Assembly: GCF_018403225.1 (NCBI RefSeq)
Contig: NZ_BOSG01000001.1
Location: 2,666,001-2,730,000, forward strand
Reading direction: 5' to 3'
From: Paenibacillus sp. J23TS9
GTDB lineage: Bacteria > Bacillota > Bacilli > Paenibacillales > Paenibacillaceae
Length of the DNA: 64,000 bases
Positions 9,327 through 17,477 of this stretch are shown piece after piece (position 1 is the stretch's first letter; every line of letters starts with the position of its first letter). The translations under genes and the position numbers were made by a program. The notes beneath the pieces are model-generated. The model had not been told where the DNA came from. It was given only the letters and a program-made list of their open reading frames with translations, and ran no database searches.

Positions 9327-9821
9327 TTATTCTGTATATTTGTTCCGCATGGCTTTCTCCACTTCAAGAGGCACCAAATCCTTCACATCTCCGTGGAACG
9401 CGGCTATTTCTTTCACAATGCTTGAGCTTAAATAAGAGTATTTCGGATTTGTCATCATAAATACCGTTTCGGCATCCGGATTCAGCTTGTGGTTGGTGGA
9501 CGCCATTTGCAGTTCATATTCAAAATCCGTTACGGACCGCACCCCGCGGACAATCGCCTGCGCATTCCGGAGCCTTACATAATTCGCTGTCAAATCCCGG
9601 AAGCTGTCCACCTCTACGTTGGGAAGATGAGCCGTAACCTGGCGGATCAAGTCCATCCGTTCTTCAATGCTAAAGAGCGGATTTTTGCTCCGATTGTTAA
9701 GCACTGCAACGACAAGAACGTCAAACTGCCTTGCCGCACGCTGAATGATATCCAGATGCCCCATCGTGACCGGATCAAAACTGCCCGGGTATACTGCTAC
9801 TCGTCTATTCGTCGATATCAT
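9327..9821 (-). CDS. coaD: pantetheine-phosphate adenylyltransferase CoaD
   Basis: Fourth enzyme of coenzyme A synthesis, forming dephospho-CoA from 4'-phosphopantetheine and ATP. The 164-residue protein starts [19 protein letters not shown] with the nucleotidyltransferase motif [10 protein letters not shown] and the KMSKS-like region near [13 protein letters not shown]. The ATG at 9821 was chosen because GGGGAGGCCGAGC precedes it and this fits the family length; the frame is open much further upstream inside rsmD. It overlaps the end of rsmD by 17 nt, so the two are co-transcribed. Confidence 0.95.
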   Translation of the reverse strand: MISTNRRVAVYPGSFDPVTMGHLDIIQRAARQFDVLVVAVLNNRSKNPLFSIEERMDLIRQVTAHLPNVEVDSFRDLTANYVRLRNAQAIVRGVRSVTDFEYELQMASTNHKLNPDAETVFMMTNPKYSYLSSSIVKEIAAFHGDVKDLVPLEVEKAMRNKYTE

Positions 9822-10419
9822 GCTCGGCCTCCCCAGCGGCTTCATCTTCGGACAAGGCCGCTTCATTTTCGTTATATTTATATATGGAAACAGCCGTTTC
9901 CCCGTACACGGCATGACGAATGCAGGAAAAGTGGCCGAATTCGCCAGGATATTCATATCCGGAATCATGCTCGAGAACAATCGTTGCCCCGCTTTTCAGC
10001 ATGCTTTTTTCATGCATCAATTGCATAAGCTTGTCCCCGTTTTTCATACGGTATGGCGGATCCAGAAATACAACATCCAAAGATATTCCCCGTTTTTCAA
10101 GCACCTTGAGCGCACGTTCCGCTTCATTTCTATAAACCTCGGCCTGTCCCTCCAGCTTGGTAGCCTTCAAGTTGGCGCGGACGGTTTCAATGCTTTTCGG
10201 ATCCATATCAATAAATACGGCCTTGTCTATGCCCCTGCTCAGCGCTTCGATCGCCAGTCCGCCGGTTCCGGCAAACAAATCCAGAGCTGTTCCCCCGTCA
10301 AAAAAGGGACCGATCATGCTAAAAATCGCTTCTTTCACTTTATCGGTTGTCGGCCTTGTGCCCATGCCCGGTACCGCTTTAAGCGGTCTTCCTTTAGCGC
10401 TACCCGCTACCACTCTCAC
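9805..10419 (-). CDS. rsmD: 16S rRNA (guanine966-N2)-methyltransferase RsmD (YlbH)
   Basis: SAM-dependent methyltransferase acting on the small ribosomal RNA during 30S assembly. The sequence shows [19 protein letters not shown], the SAM-binding [19 protein letters not shown] and the catalytic-site tetrad DPPY in [10 protein letters not shown]. The start is uncertain: a GTG at 10419 gives [11 protein letters not shown], matching homologue N-termini, with GGGTGAT upstream; an ATG at 10434 adds five residues. It overlaps coaD, as in the Bacillus ylbH-ylbI pair. Confidence 0.93.
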   Translation of the reverse strand: MRVVAGSAKGRPLKAVPGMGTRPTTDKVKEAIFSMIGPFFDGGTALDLFAGTGGLAIEALSRGIDKAVFIDMDPKSIETVRANLKATKLEGQAEVYRNEAERALKVLEKRGISLDVVFLDPPYRMKNGDKLMQLMHEKSMLKSGATIVLEHDSGYEYPGEFGHFSCIRHAVYGETAVSIYKYNENEAALSEDEAAGEAEHDIDE

Positions 10420-10555
10420 GTTATGATCACCCATTCTACATATAAAAATCTATGATCCAATGCTGTCTATTTCTGACGATATCGTACCACAACCATCCCG
10501 AATTTGAAAAATGAAACCTTGGCTATCTTTTTTGGCAAAGGATGTATAAAACGGT

Positions 10556-10660
10556 TTATCCGGGGAATGCTTTAACTATCGACATCAAACGAATGTCGTA
10601 GACAACCGCGGAAAGCTTACGTTTCCCCATAAGCTCTTCGTCCGGTTTCTCCTCTCCCAT
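10556..10660 (-). other. intergenic stretch upstream of rsmD: structured region or 34-codon ORF
   Basis: The 303 bp between rsmD and the cation transporter holds no long gene. On the minus strand there is a 34-codon frame starting MGEEKPDEELMGKRKLSAVV, with balanced codons but no ribosome site. The same bases can fold: GGGGAA (10562-10567) with TTTCCCC (10622-10627) around a CGACAT/ATGTCG hairpin. Bacillus subtilis carries a predicted RNA element (ylbH leader) upstream of the same gene, so a cis-acting leader is one reading. I cannot decide between peptide, leader and sRNA. Confidence 0.3.
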
Positions 10661-10664
10661 GAAA

Positions 10665-10698
10665 GGGCGCCCCGAAAGGGGCGCCCGATTTTATTTTT
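10665..10698 (+). terminator. strong intrinsic terminator hairpin
   Basis: A perfect 9-bp GC-only stem (GGGCGCCCC, GAAA loop, GGGGCGCCC) followed on the plus strand by GATTTTATTTTT. The U-rich side is on the plus strand, where no upstream gene is apparent; on the minus strand it would follow the cation transporter with only a short TTTC tail. It may serve an unannotated plus-strand RNA or act in both directions. Confidence 0.7.
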
Positions 10699-10722
10699 AA
10701 TGACCTTCTTATTGTTCAATGT

Positions 10723-11613
10723 TCATTCATCTTCTTGGTACCATGGATTGATGTGAACCAATACCTCTTCAACCAAACCAATTTGACCTTTAATGGAATT
10801 CTTTATTTCCTTACTAACATCATGACCCTGCTGTACCGTCAATTCATTAGGAATGCTCACTCTGACATCAACAATAATATAATTTCCCAGCTCACGCGCG
10901 CGAATTTTATCAATCCGCTTGACGTTTGGAACCGTGCCGACGATTTCTTTTAATTGTTCCAGTTCAGCCTCGGAAATGTTCTTTTCCATAAGTATATCTA
11001 CGGATTCCCTCGCCATCTTATATGCCAGGCGACCGACAAAATAAGATACGATAATGCCTGCTATGGGATCACCATATTGGGTAAAAGGAATATTATAGTG
11101 ATCGCCGACCAAAGCGATCCCGATGCCAAAGGCGGCTGCGACAGAAGCATACACGTCAGCAACATGATCGTATGCCGTCGCTATTAAGCTTTTACTGTTT
11201 TCAGCTCTCCCAATGCGCATGCAGTGTACATATAACCATTGCTTCCAAATGAGAGAGATCAAAGCCGCAGCGAAGGCAATCACGCTTGCTTCAGCGGCTG
11301 GTTGAAAAAGAGCCTCTATTGATTTGTAGACCATGAACATAGCTGCCAAAGCTAAAATAATGGCGACAACGGCTGATGCGATGACCTCCGCTTTTCCATG
11401 ACCATACGGATGATCTTCGTCCGCCGGCTTTTTCGAAATTCTAGTGGAAGTTAGTGCTGCAAAGGATGCTACCACATCACCGGCATTATGTATTCCATCT
11501 GCTATCAGAACTTGGCTTTTGAATAATAGTCCCACCACAATTTTCAATCCAGTTAAGACCAAATTACTGATGAGACTAATCATTACTGCTAACTCTGTCT
11601 TTTTCCTATACAT
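10723..11613 (-). CDS. cation diffusion facilitator family transporter
   Basis: Divalent metal (zinc, manganese or similar) exporter of the CDF family in the cytoplasmic membrane. The 296 residues show about six membrane segments in the N-terminal two thirds, the metal site motif DGIHNAGD in the second segment, HPYGHGK in the cytoplasmic loop, and a second HVADVYAS site, then a cytoplasmic C-terminal domain ending HINPW. The ATG at 11613 follows AAGGGTCA. The metal cannot be assigned. Downstream is the GC-rich hairpin at 10665. Confidence 0.9.
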   Translation of the reverse strand: MYRKKTELAVMISLISNLVLTGLKIVVGLLFKSQVLIADGIHNAGDVVASFAALTSTRISKKPADEDHPYGHGKAEVIASAVVAIILALAAMFMVYKSIEALFQPAAEASVIAFAAALISLIWKQWLYVHCMRIGRAENSKSLIATAYDHVADVYASVAAAFGIGIALVGDHYNIPFTQYGDPIAGIIVSYFVGRLAYKMARESVDILMEKNISEAELEQLKEIVGTVPNVKRIDKIRARELGNYIIVDVRVSIPNELTVQQGHDVSKEIKNSIKGQIGLVEEVLVHINPWYQEDE

Positions 11614-11869
11614 TGACCCTTATACCTGCCTTGAATTTATTAAATGCTAAATCATCTTACATCAAGGTTTTTGTGTGGGTCTAGAGAAACAGTTTTGTCC
11701 GGCCTCATAAAAACAAGTACATGCCAAACTTTATTGCACATGACCAATTTAGTTTCATCAGGTCATTTACTAGACTATCCGTTGCCGGTTAGCTTCTCTT
11801 TTCGTCGATGCAATAGTACAATCATCTAACAAACTTTTATAGAAGTAATCTAAAAAGGCAGTGATAACC

Positions 11870-12706
11870 ATGATGATCCATATGACTTATCTCTCAGGTG
11901 AATACAAAGTGAAAGGATATCTTTCGCTGCCATATGGCTATAAACTTGATCTTGACGAATTGAATGCGCAGGTCCATCAGGTATACGGTCCGGCGGAAAT
12001 GCCTATGACGGTAATCGCTAACAATATTAAAGAAGAACAGCAAGATATTAACGAACGGAAGTGGCCTGTTCTCATTTATTGCCGGGGAGGGATCGGCAGA
12101 GTGGGCCAGGTGAAGACCGAATGGCTTGAGCGCTTTTCACGAAACGGATTTATCGTATTTGCACCGGTGTATCGCGGTACTGAAGGGGGAGAAGGCCGGG
12201 ATGAGTTCGGGGGCGGGGATATGGAGGATGTTCCGGCAGCCTGCCGCCTGCTCTCAAGCCTTCCTTTTATCGATACTCAGCGCATGTCCGCAATGGGATT
12301 CTCCCGGGGTTCGGTGAATGCTGCTTATGCGGCATCCGAGACAGATTATATCCGGCAGCTTGTCCTTTGGGGCGGTGTATCCGATCTTGCCAAAACCTAT
12401 GAGGAACGGGTTGACCTAAGGCGGATGCTAAAGAGGGTTGTCGGTAATCCGGCAAAAGTTCCCGAAGCATATCAGGCACGTTCTCCCGTTCATATGGCTG
12501 AACGCTTCCACTGTCCGGTACTTATCGTTCAAGGAAGCGATGACGAACAGGTTCATTCCAGCCATGGACTTCAAATGTATAACCGTCTGAAGGAAGTAGG
12601 CGCAGATGTTGATATGCACTGGTATGAGAACTACGGGCATCATATGCCTCCGGAAATGCATATGCGAGCGATTGAGAGGATGTTCGACTGGATACGTGCG
12701 CATTGA
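11870..12706 (+). CDS. alpha/beta hydrolase, prolyl oligopeptidase (S9) type
   Basis: Serine hydrolase of the alpha/beta fold. The nucleophile elbow is GFSRGS near residues 143-148, the acid lies in VQGSDDEQV and the catalytic His in YGHHMPPE close to the C-terminus, the order of the S9/dienelactone hydrolase families. Natural substrate unknown. The start is ambiguous among GTG 11861, ATG 11870 and ATG 11873; 11870 has AAAAAGG about 11 nt upstream. It stands alone, 256 bp from the divergent transporter, and ends before a terminator at 12721. Confidence 0.85.
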   Translation: MMIHMTYLSGEYKVKGYLSLPYGYKLDLDELNAQVHQVYGPAEMPMTVIANNIKEEQQDINERKWPVLIYCRGGIGRVGQVKTEWLERFSRNGFIVFAPVYRGTEGGEGRDEFGGGDMEDVPAACRLLSSLPFIDTQRMSAMGFSRGSVNAAYAASETDYIRQLVLWGGVSDLAKTYEERVDLRRMLKRVVGNPAKVPEAYQARSPVHMAERFHCPVLIVQGSDDEQVHSSHGLQMYNRLKEVGADVDMHWYENYGHHMPPEMHMRAIERMFDWIRAH

Positions 12707-12720
12707 TTCATACGCACACA

Positions 12721-12766
12721 AAAAAGGCAGGTCAGGCGTTAAGCGCTGCGAGCTGCCTTTTTGCAT
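12721..12766. terminator. bidirectional intrinsic terminator
   Basis: AAAAAGGCAG pairs with CTGCCTTTTT around a loop that contains AGCGCT. It has a T run on one strand and an A run on the other, so it can end both the hydrolase gene and the convergent small secreted protein gene at 12793. Confidence 0.8.
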
Positions 12767-12792
12767 TTTCAAGCAGAGTATTATAAATCCAA

Positions 12793-13104
12793 TCAACGTC
12801 TAGGATCTCGGCTCCGCTTCATCAAGCCGGCAAGGCCAAGCAATCCGAACAAACCGAGAAAGCCCCAGTTGGTTCGGTTAACCCCGGTATCATCGAAGGA
12901 ATTGGTGCGGATGGTATCCCGTTTCAGATCATGCTTTAGATCTCTCACATTTTCGGTCACTGTATGAGACTGATTTACATCATTCGTCTGATTAACACCG
13001 TTCATCTGGTGATGCATGTTGTAATCCCCTTCAGCCCACGCGGGTACAGCCAGAGTCAGGCAGATGCTTGCAGACAGCAGCAGCACCACAGCTTTTCTTC
13101 TCAT
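12793..13104 (-). CDS. small secreted WGxxGxxG family protein
   Basis: A 103-residue exported protein of unknown function. It has a signal peptide (MRRKAVVLLLSASICL, cleavage likely after AWA at residue 24), an Asn/Gln/His-rich middle with repeated NxTNxVN-like turns, and a C-terminal glycine-hinged hydrophobic segment WGFLGLFGLLGLAGLMKR followed by basic residues, resembling WGxxGxxG sorting-type tails common in Paenibacillus. The start at 13104 follows GGAGGTGAAATGACC; two further in-frame ATGs lie upstream. It is convergent with the hydrolase. Confidence 0.8.
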   Translation of the reverse strand: MRRKAVVLLLSASICLTLAVPAWAEGDYNMHHQMNGVNQTNDVNQSHTVTENVRDLKHDLKRDTIRTNSFDDTGVNRTNWGFLGLFGLLGLAGLMKRSRDPRR

Positions 13105-13182
13105 GGTCATTTCACCTCCGACAAAATTATTTTCCATGATAAGGTTCCCCAAGCGCTCCTTTCCTATGCAAAGTCTCCAGGC

Positions 13183-13224
13183 AAAAAAACAGCAGCCGTT
13201 CCCCGTAATAAGCCGGGCGGCTGC
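13183..13224 (-). terminator. intrinsic terminator after the FAD oxidoreductase
   Basis: On the minus strand GCAGCCG pairs with CGGCTGC across a GC-rich loop that contains CCCGG/CCGGG-like pairing, followed by TGTTTTTTT. It lies 21 bp after the stop of the FAD oxidoreductase gene. Confidence 0.85.
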
Positions 13225-13244
13225 AGATTTGAAATGCTTATTCC

Positions 13245-14801
13245 TTAGCGTTGCTCATAAAATTCATCCGGCCATTCCAACTGTACGCCTGCCTCTCGGA
13301 GGGTTTGCTGGAAATCATGCAGCGTGTTCGTATTTCCCCTGACCTCCGCTGGCTGACAGTCATGCTGAATACAGTAGGCCGCCAGTTCTCCGCATACCTC
13401 GCCGATATTCCATTCCGTCGGATGAAGGCGGTAGCAGCCGTTCGTTATATGCGTTGTTCCGATGTTTTTGTTCCCGGCAAGCAAATTATCCATATCCCGC
13501 GGGATGAGAGCTCCAAGCGGAATATGATAAGGCAGAGCTGGGATATCCACATAGCTGACGCCTGTAAAGCTCGGATGAAGATCAATACTGTAAGATCCCA
13601 GACCGACCCGGTCCTCATACTTTTTAGCGGATCTAGCAGTCTGACTTGCTGGCGATACATCCTGCTCTGTAATCGTGTATAAACCCCTGATCCTTCTGGA
13701 CTCGCGAATGTAAGGTGCTTTGGCAAAGCCTGTCGGTGTTCCTACCACATCGCCTCTTAACCGCAGTCCGGGGTATCCGCTGCCTCCATCGGGTCTCGGC
13801 GCTTCTGTCTGCAGCCAATACAAAAGGGAGAGACTTAACTGCTGTGCACCATGCAGATGCTTCTTCTTGTCCTCCTCAGACACCTCGTAAATATTCCCGA
13901 TAAAATAATCGTTTTGCGGCCAGTTCAGCAGTGTGACCTCATTGGCATCTGCGACATCATACTGTTCCTTGGAATACACCCTGCGGTATTTCCACAAAGG
14001 GAATTTGCTTCCATCCGCAAACAAGGCATATTCCCGGCGTTCCAGCGTAACCGGATGCGGACCGACTAAACTAAGCATTTTATCAGGCCAATGGGCTGGT
14101 TGATACTCTTTCCAGAAGTCGTACATTTCAGGTTTAGGAATCACATGACTTCCGTTCTCGTCATATTCAAAGGCGAGTACATACGTAAAGCCTTGAATAT
14201 TGTTCGGATCAGCCTTCTCTGTCGCATGCGGTTCACCGGTTTCTTCACGGCTTTCAGAGCCTGTGACATATTCCATCGAAGCCATGGGCAGTATATCCCC
14301 CGTTTCGGTGGCATCGATAAAATAACTTCCTTCTACCGTCATGCGCTCACCGGTTCTCAAAGACATCAATTCAGCACATTGAAGCGACCTTTCCGTTCTA
14401 GTCACCGAAACGGCAGCCGTTTCCAGCAAAAGGGTAAGCCTTCCGGTCAGCAAATAAGGACTCAGCATTTCGTTCAGGACATGCACGGACACCCGCGGAT
14501 CATGCGAGATGTTGCTTACTATCGCCCCTCCAGGATTGAAGCCTTCCCTGCTCGCGGCACCGGCAACCGGCATATTTTTCAAATAATATGTACGAATATC
14601 TTCGCGGTATTGACGGTACTTCGCCGTGCAGCCAAACTCCTCTATCCATGGATGCTCATCCGGAGGCACAGCTTGGGAAGTGCTCTGGCCGCCGATCCAG
14701 TCCGTTTCTTCCGTCATGAGCACCTTAAGCCCTTGCGAACAGGCCGCCATAGCTGCTGCACAGCCTCCTAATCCGCCGCCGAATATGATCAAATCAAACA
14801 T
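13245..14801 (-). CDS. FAD-dependent oxidoreductase (FAD_oxidored family)
   Basis: A 518-residue flavoprotein with the dinucleotide-binding GGGLGGCAAAMAA at the N-terminus and an FAD-contact block ETDWIGGQSTSQ at about 31-43. The family occurs in Paenibacillus and Bacteroidetes loci for carbohydrate breakdown and is annotated as FAD-dependent oxidoreductase or xanthan-lyase-like; the substrate is unknown. An additional conserved block is YFIDATETGDILPMA. A cre-like site at 14861-14875 lies about 60 bp upstream of the ATG, which suggests control by carbon catabolite repression or a LacI-type regulator. No sugar transporter is adjacent. Confidence 0.85.
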   Translation of the reverse strand: MFDLIIFGGGLGGCAAAMAACSQGLKVLMTEETDWIGGQSTSQAVPPDEHPWIEEFGCTAKYRQYREDIRTYYLKNMPVAGAASREGFNPGGAIVSNISHDPRVSVHVLNEMLSPYLLTGRLTLLLETAAVSVTRTERSLQCAELMSLRTGERMTVEGSYFIDATETGDILPMASMEYVTGSESREETGEPHATEKADPNNIQGFTYVLAFEYDENGSHVIPKPEMYDFWKEYQPAHWPDKMLSLVGPHPVTLERREYALFADGSKFPLWKYRRVYSKEQYDVADANEVTLLNWPQNDYFIGNIYEVSEEDKKKHLHGAQQLSLSLLYWLQTEAPRPDGGSGYPGLRLRGDVVGTPTGFAKAPYIRESRRIRGLYTITEQDVSPASQTARSAKKYEDRVGLGSYSIDLHPSFTGVSYVDIPALPYHIPLGALIPRDMDNLLAGNKNIGTTHITNGCYRLHPTEWNIGEVCGELAAYCIQHDCQPAEVRGNTNTLHDFQQTLREAGVQLEWPDEFYEQR

Positions 14802-14860
14802 GGTTCATCGCTCCTGTCCCATTTTCATTCCTAAAATGAAGTATTTAGTAGTGTCTCATG

Positions 14861-14875
14861 GTTAAACGCTTACAA
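14861..14875 (-). promoter_or_regulatory. cre-like / LacI-type operator upstream of the FAD oxidoreductase
   Basis: On the minus strand TTGTAAGCGTTTAAC fits the catabolite-responsive element core (TGNAANCGNWNNCW) except at its last positions. It is centred about 65 bp before the ATG at 14801. The remainder of the 371-bp gap up to the lipoprotein gene is AT-rich; the only other item seen is a 20-codon frame at 14967-15029 behind GAGGAG. Confidence 0.45.
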
Positions 14876-15172
14876 AAATACGAAGGCAGGCTATACATTA
14901 TTCGTTTGGAGCATAAATTAGCATACTCCTCAAGTATTATTGGTATTATATGACTGCGAGGAGAATATGTACACCATTTTACACAAAAATGAATATTTTA
15001 TCCATAATATAGTTTCTCTTCATAAATAGCTGCCTCCTTCATGGCATTAGTAGACTAGAGAGTTTAAAATTTTGTAACGGTATTTTGTCTAATTTGTCAT
15101 AAATGGCTTATGTATTCCATTCTTGTTTGCGTTCTGATAGACTTTTTTATATCATGCTTTAAAGAAAGGGGG

Positions 15173-15772
15173 ATGAAGTTGCAGCCCAGATCGCCTTTTA
15201 AGGTTATATGCATGATGATTGCCGCATGTTTCCTGCTGGCTTCCTGTTCACGTAATTCTGAGCCAGCCAAGGTTAACGTTGCGCAGAAAAAGGATGTCTG
15301 GTCCAATGCTGAAGTCACCCGCGAGAGCGTTAAGCTTGTTCTCGCCGGCATATCCGGCGATGGAGTCATCGGAATTAATCAAACCAAGGACATACAGCTC
15401 CAGGGAGCCAACAACAAAACGGTAACTGTGAATCTGAATCATGAAATCACAGATCCGGATCAATTGATGTCGGACGCAGCTGGAACGCTATTGGCTTATA
15501 GCGGAATGCTGTTTGAGAACAAAGGGATTGGCACGGTGGAAATTTGCCTGCTTGGTGATCCGAAGCCAGCAAACGGGAAACCTGTCACTAAAGAACTGGT
15601 CAGAATTGCGATTAACCGTGCGGATATGCAAAAGGGGCAAGACATACTGAAGATTCCTGTGGAAAACTATGCCGACATCTTCAAACATGCAACCTGGTAC
15701 AAAATCCATCCGCATCTATACAAGTCGCTTCTCCACAGAGACCAATTAAAATTGAGAGCATATCAAAAATAG
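15173..15772 (+). CDS. putative lipoprotein of unknown function
   Basis: About 199 residues with a lipoprotein signal peptide: basic start, hydrophobic core VICMMIAACFLLA and lipobox LASC with the modified Cys near residue 26, so it is expected on the outer face of the membrane. The mature part has no motif I recognise; it is polar, with a DGVIGINQTKDIQL stretch and a C-terminal HATWYKIHPHLYKSLLHRDQ. The start may be ATG 15173 or TTG 15179; AAAGGGGG lies directly before the ATG and 6 nt before the TTG. A terminator follows the stop. Confidence 0.7.
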   Translation: MKLQPRSPFKVICMMIAACFLLASCSRNSEPAKVNVAQKKDVWSNAEVTRESVKLVLAGISGDGVIGINQTKDIQLQGANNKTVTVNLNHEITDPDQLMSDAAGTLLAYSGMLFENKGIGTVEICLLGDPKPANGKPVTKELVRIAINRADMQKGQDILKIPVENYADIFKHATWYKIHPHLYKSLLHRDQLKLRAYQK

Positions 15773-15784
15773 CAGATGACTAAC

Positions 15785-15820
15785 AAACGGATACGTCCCA
15801 TTGGGGTGTATCCGTTTTCC
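15785..15820 (+). terminator. intrinsic terminator after the lipoprotein gene
   Basis: AAACGGATAC pairs with GTATCCGTTT around a short loop and is followed by T residues, 13 bp after the lipoprotein stop. Confidence 0.85.
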
Positions 15821-15861
15821 CATTTATCGAACTATTCCTCTGTATGGCGGGAAAACAGGTA

Positions 15862-15897
15862 TAAAAAAGAACCCTGCAGATTTCTCATCGGCAGGGT
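15862..15897 (-). terminator. hairpin with minus-strand T run
   Basis: ACCCTGC (15871-15877) pairs with GCAGGGT (15891-15897); read on the minus strand it is followed by TCTTTTTT. No minus-strand gene lies directly upstream, the nearest being at 17097. It sits in the 331-bp gap between the lipoprotein and the Tyr/Pro-rich gene, where nothing else was recognised. Confidence 0.55.
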
Positions 15898-16103
15898 CAA
15901 ATCCGTACATTTATATCAAAGGGGGTTATACATATAAATATACAGAACCAAGCCTAATGAAACATGAAAGATTCCTTATTCCAGCATTAATTTTTGTTAA
16001 AAATGTATTCCGTTCAGCGAATGCCCATTTTTTCCGGGCTATGATCATGATTTGCGGACACAGCATACTCTGATATAAATCGTAACTTACAGGAGGAATG
16101 CGA

Positions 16104-16400
16104 ATGTCTTACAATCCATACAGCCCGTCCTCTTCTTTCTATCCCTCCCCTTACCCATATCCATATCCTTTTTATCCGTACCCTTACCCCACTCCTTACC
16201 CATGGTGGTACTTTAATTATCCAGGCGGCTTTCCAGGCGGATATCATGGCGGACCCGGCCCGGGTGGTCCAGGAGGGCCCGGTCATCACGGCGGCGGACC
16301 TTGGGGACCAGGCGGGCCAGGTGGACCGGGAGGACCTGGCGGCGGTGGCGGCCATCACGGTGGTGGACCCAGAGGCGTAAACAGACGTTCAAGATCTTAG
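16104..16400 (+). CDS. Tyr/Pro- and Gly/Pro/His-rich low-complexity protein
   Basis: A 98-residue protein of two low-complexity halves. Residues 1-42 are Tyr/Pro/Ser rich with alternating YPYPYPFYPYPYP; residues 43-92 are Gly/Pro rich with GGPGGPG units and His pairs (PGHHGGG), ending in a basic RGVNRRSRS. No enzyme motif. The composition resembles spore coat or extracellular structural proteins, but that is inference. AGGAGGAATGCGA precedes the ATG at 16104, and a terminator follows, so it is very likely expressed. The repeats are not exact enough at DNA level to call a tandem array. Confidence 0.75.
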   Translation: MSYNPYSPSSSFYPSPYPYPYPFYPYPYPTPYPWWYFNYPGGFPGGYHGGPGPGGPGGPGHHGGGPWGPGGPGGPGGPGGGGGHHGGGPRGVNRRSRS

Positions 16401-16410
16401 GAATCATCCG

Positions 16411-16440
16411 AAGGCAGCGCTGATCTGCCTTCTTTTTTTG
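16411..16440 (+). terminator. intrinsic terminator
   Basis: AAGGCAG, loop CGCTGAT, CTGCCTT, then CTTTTTTT, 11 bp after the stop of the low-complexity protein gene. Confidence 0.88.
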
Positions 16441-16633
16441 TTTGGATAAGTCAAAATTTTGATCCATAACAGGAGTTTTCAACTTTCGATCTGATTTATT
16501 AATCGTTGATTCAAGTCGCTTTTTGGATATATATCATGTCCACATTTACATATTCTTGTAATGATCCCTATTTTATCGCATATGATTTTTACGTACCCTC
16601 ATGTTGGCATTGATTTTAAACGGAGGTGTGTGG

Positions 16634-16960
16634 ATGAAGTTAAGAAGCGTCGATAATACCATTGTCGCATTGATCGGTATCTGGTTTATTATGGCACCCT
16701 GGATTGCAGGGTACTCAGATGACAAGGGAGCTTTATGGACGAGTGTCATTGTGGGAGCTGTTCAGCTAGTCGTATCGCTATGGGCTTTTTCCGGGTCGGG
16801 CTGGGGCTCCTGGCAAAATTGGATTTCACTGCTCGCCGGCGCTTGGTTTATCGTTTTTCCGTTTGTTTATACCGTCGAATCCAATGTCATGTGGAGCAGT
16901 ATCATTTTGGGCGGAGTAACGGTTCTCCTGAATTTGATTACCTTATCTGCAAAGGATTAA
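16634..16960 (+). CDS. SPW repeat membrane protein
   Basis: A 108-residue integral membrane protein with four hydrophobic helices arranged as two similar halves, each with a Trp-centred motif: IGIWFIMAPWIAGY in the first and LAGAWFIVFPFVYT in the second, each preceded by an Asn/Asp-Trp or Asn-Thr turn (NTIVAL, QNWISL). This is the pattern of the SPW repeat family, whose function is unknown. GGAGGTGTGTGG precedes the ATG at 16634; the frame is open to 16601. It stands alone and ends before a bidirectional terminator. Confidence 0.85.
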   Translation: MKLRSVDNTIVALIGIWFIMAPWIAGYSDDKGALWTSVIVGAVQLVVSLWAFSGSGWGSWQNWISLLAGAWFIVFPFVYTVESNVMWSSIILGGVTVLLNLITLSAKD

Positions 16961-17048
16961 CGGTCAGGGTCACCTTTCTTAGTAAGGGGTATAGTTTCTG
17001 TTAGCCAACAGGGGCGTCCATTCACCTGTGTACCGCGCAAGTTTCACA

Positions 17049-17093
17049 GAAAAAAGGGAGGTCCCGGTCTCGAAGACGGGATCCCCCTTTTTT
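17049..17093. terminator. bidirectional intrinsic terminator
   Basis: AAAAAAGGGAGGTCCCG pairs with CGGGATCCCCCTTTTTT with small mismatches around TCTCGAAGA. It serves the SPW gene on the left and the convergent small acidic protein gene on the right. Confidence 0.88.
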
Positions 17094-17096
17094 CAA

Positions 17097-17339
17097 TTAA
17101 TAATCGGCGCTATATTTTTTCTCAGTGGACGATGTATCTTTGGTATGATCCTTGTTGCTCTCGTCCTTAACCTTCTCATTTAATTCTTCAACCGGGATAG
17201 GGTCAACGTTGCGTTCACTTTCAAAACGGTCAAACAAACTTTCTTTTTCCGTTAAGTATTGTTCAGGGTGATCCATATGCTTCTGTTCATGCTCTTCCGG
17301 ACGGTTTACCGGTTCGTGGACAGGTTCCTTCTTTTCCAT
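17097..17339 (-). CDS. small charged hydrophilic protein
   Basis: An 80-residue protein made almost wholly of Glu, Lys, Asp, His, Pro and Ser, with no hydrophobic core (for example EPVHEPVNRPEEHEQKHMDH). Likely disordered in solution; function unknown. The ATG at 17339 has GAGGTGAAACAAC upstream, a strong ribosome site, so the gene is probably real. A GGGTAT box lies about 25 bp upstream on the same strand, which could hint at a stress sigma factor, but no matching -35 box was found. Confidence 0.65.
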   Translation of the reverse strand: MEKKEPVHEPVNRPEEHEQKHMDHPEQYLTEKESLFDRFESERNVDPIPVEELNEKVKDESNKDHTKDTSSTEKKYSADY

Positions 17340-17395
17340 GTTGTTTCACCTCTTGGATAAGAATACCCCTTCTAAATGAAATGAATCAGCAGACA

Positions 17396-17436
17396 AGAAA
17401 AACCACCTGCCGCGGATTTATGATGCCGCGGGCAGG
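17396..17436 (-). terminator. intrinsic terminator after the YjcZ-type gene
   Basis: On the minus strand CCTGCCCGCGG, loop CATCATAAAT, CCGCGGCAGG, then TGGTTTTTC. It follows the 36-codon gene at 17478-17588 by about 40 bp. Confidence 0.82.
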
Positions 17437-17477
17437 CGATTTCGGGAAAGCTGCGATCTATGGGAGTATCTAATCGA

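Noticed and set aside
16104..16400. Tandem DNA repeat array or CRISPR in the Gly/Pro-rich gene
   Set aside because: Repeats are at protein level with varied codons, lengths and no unique spacers; it is a coding region with a ribosome site.
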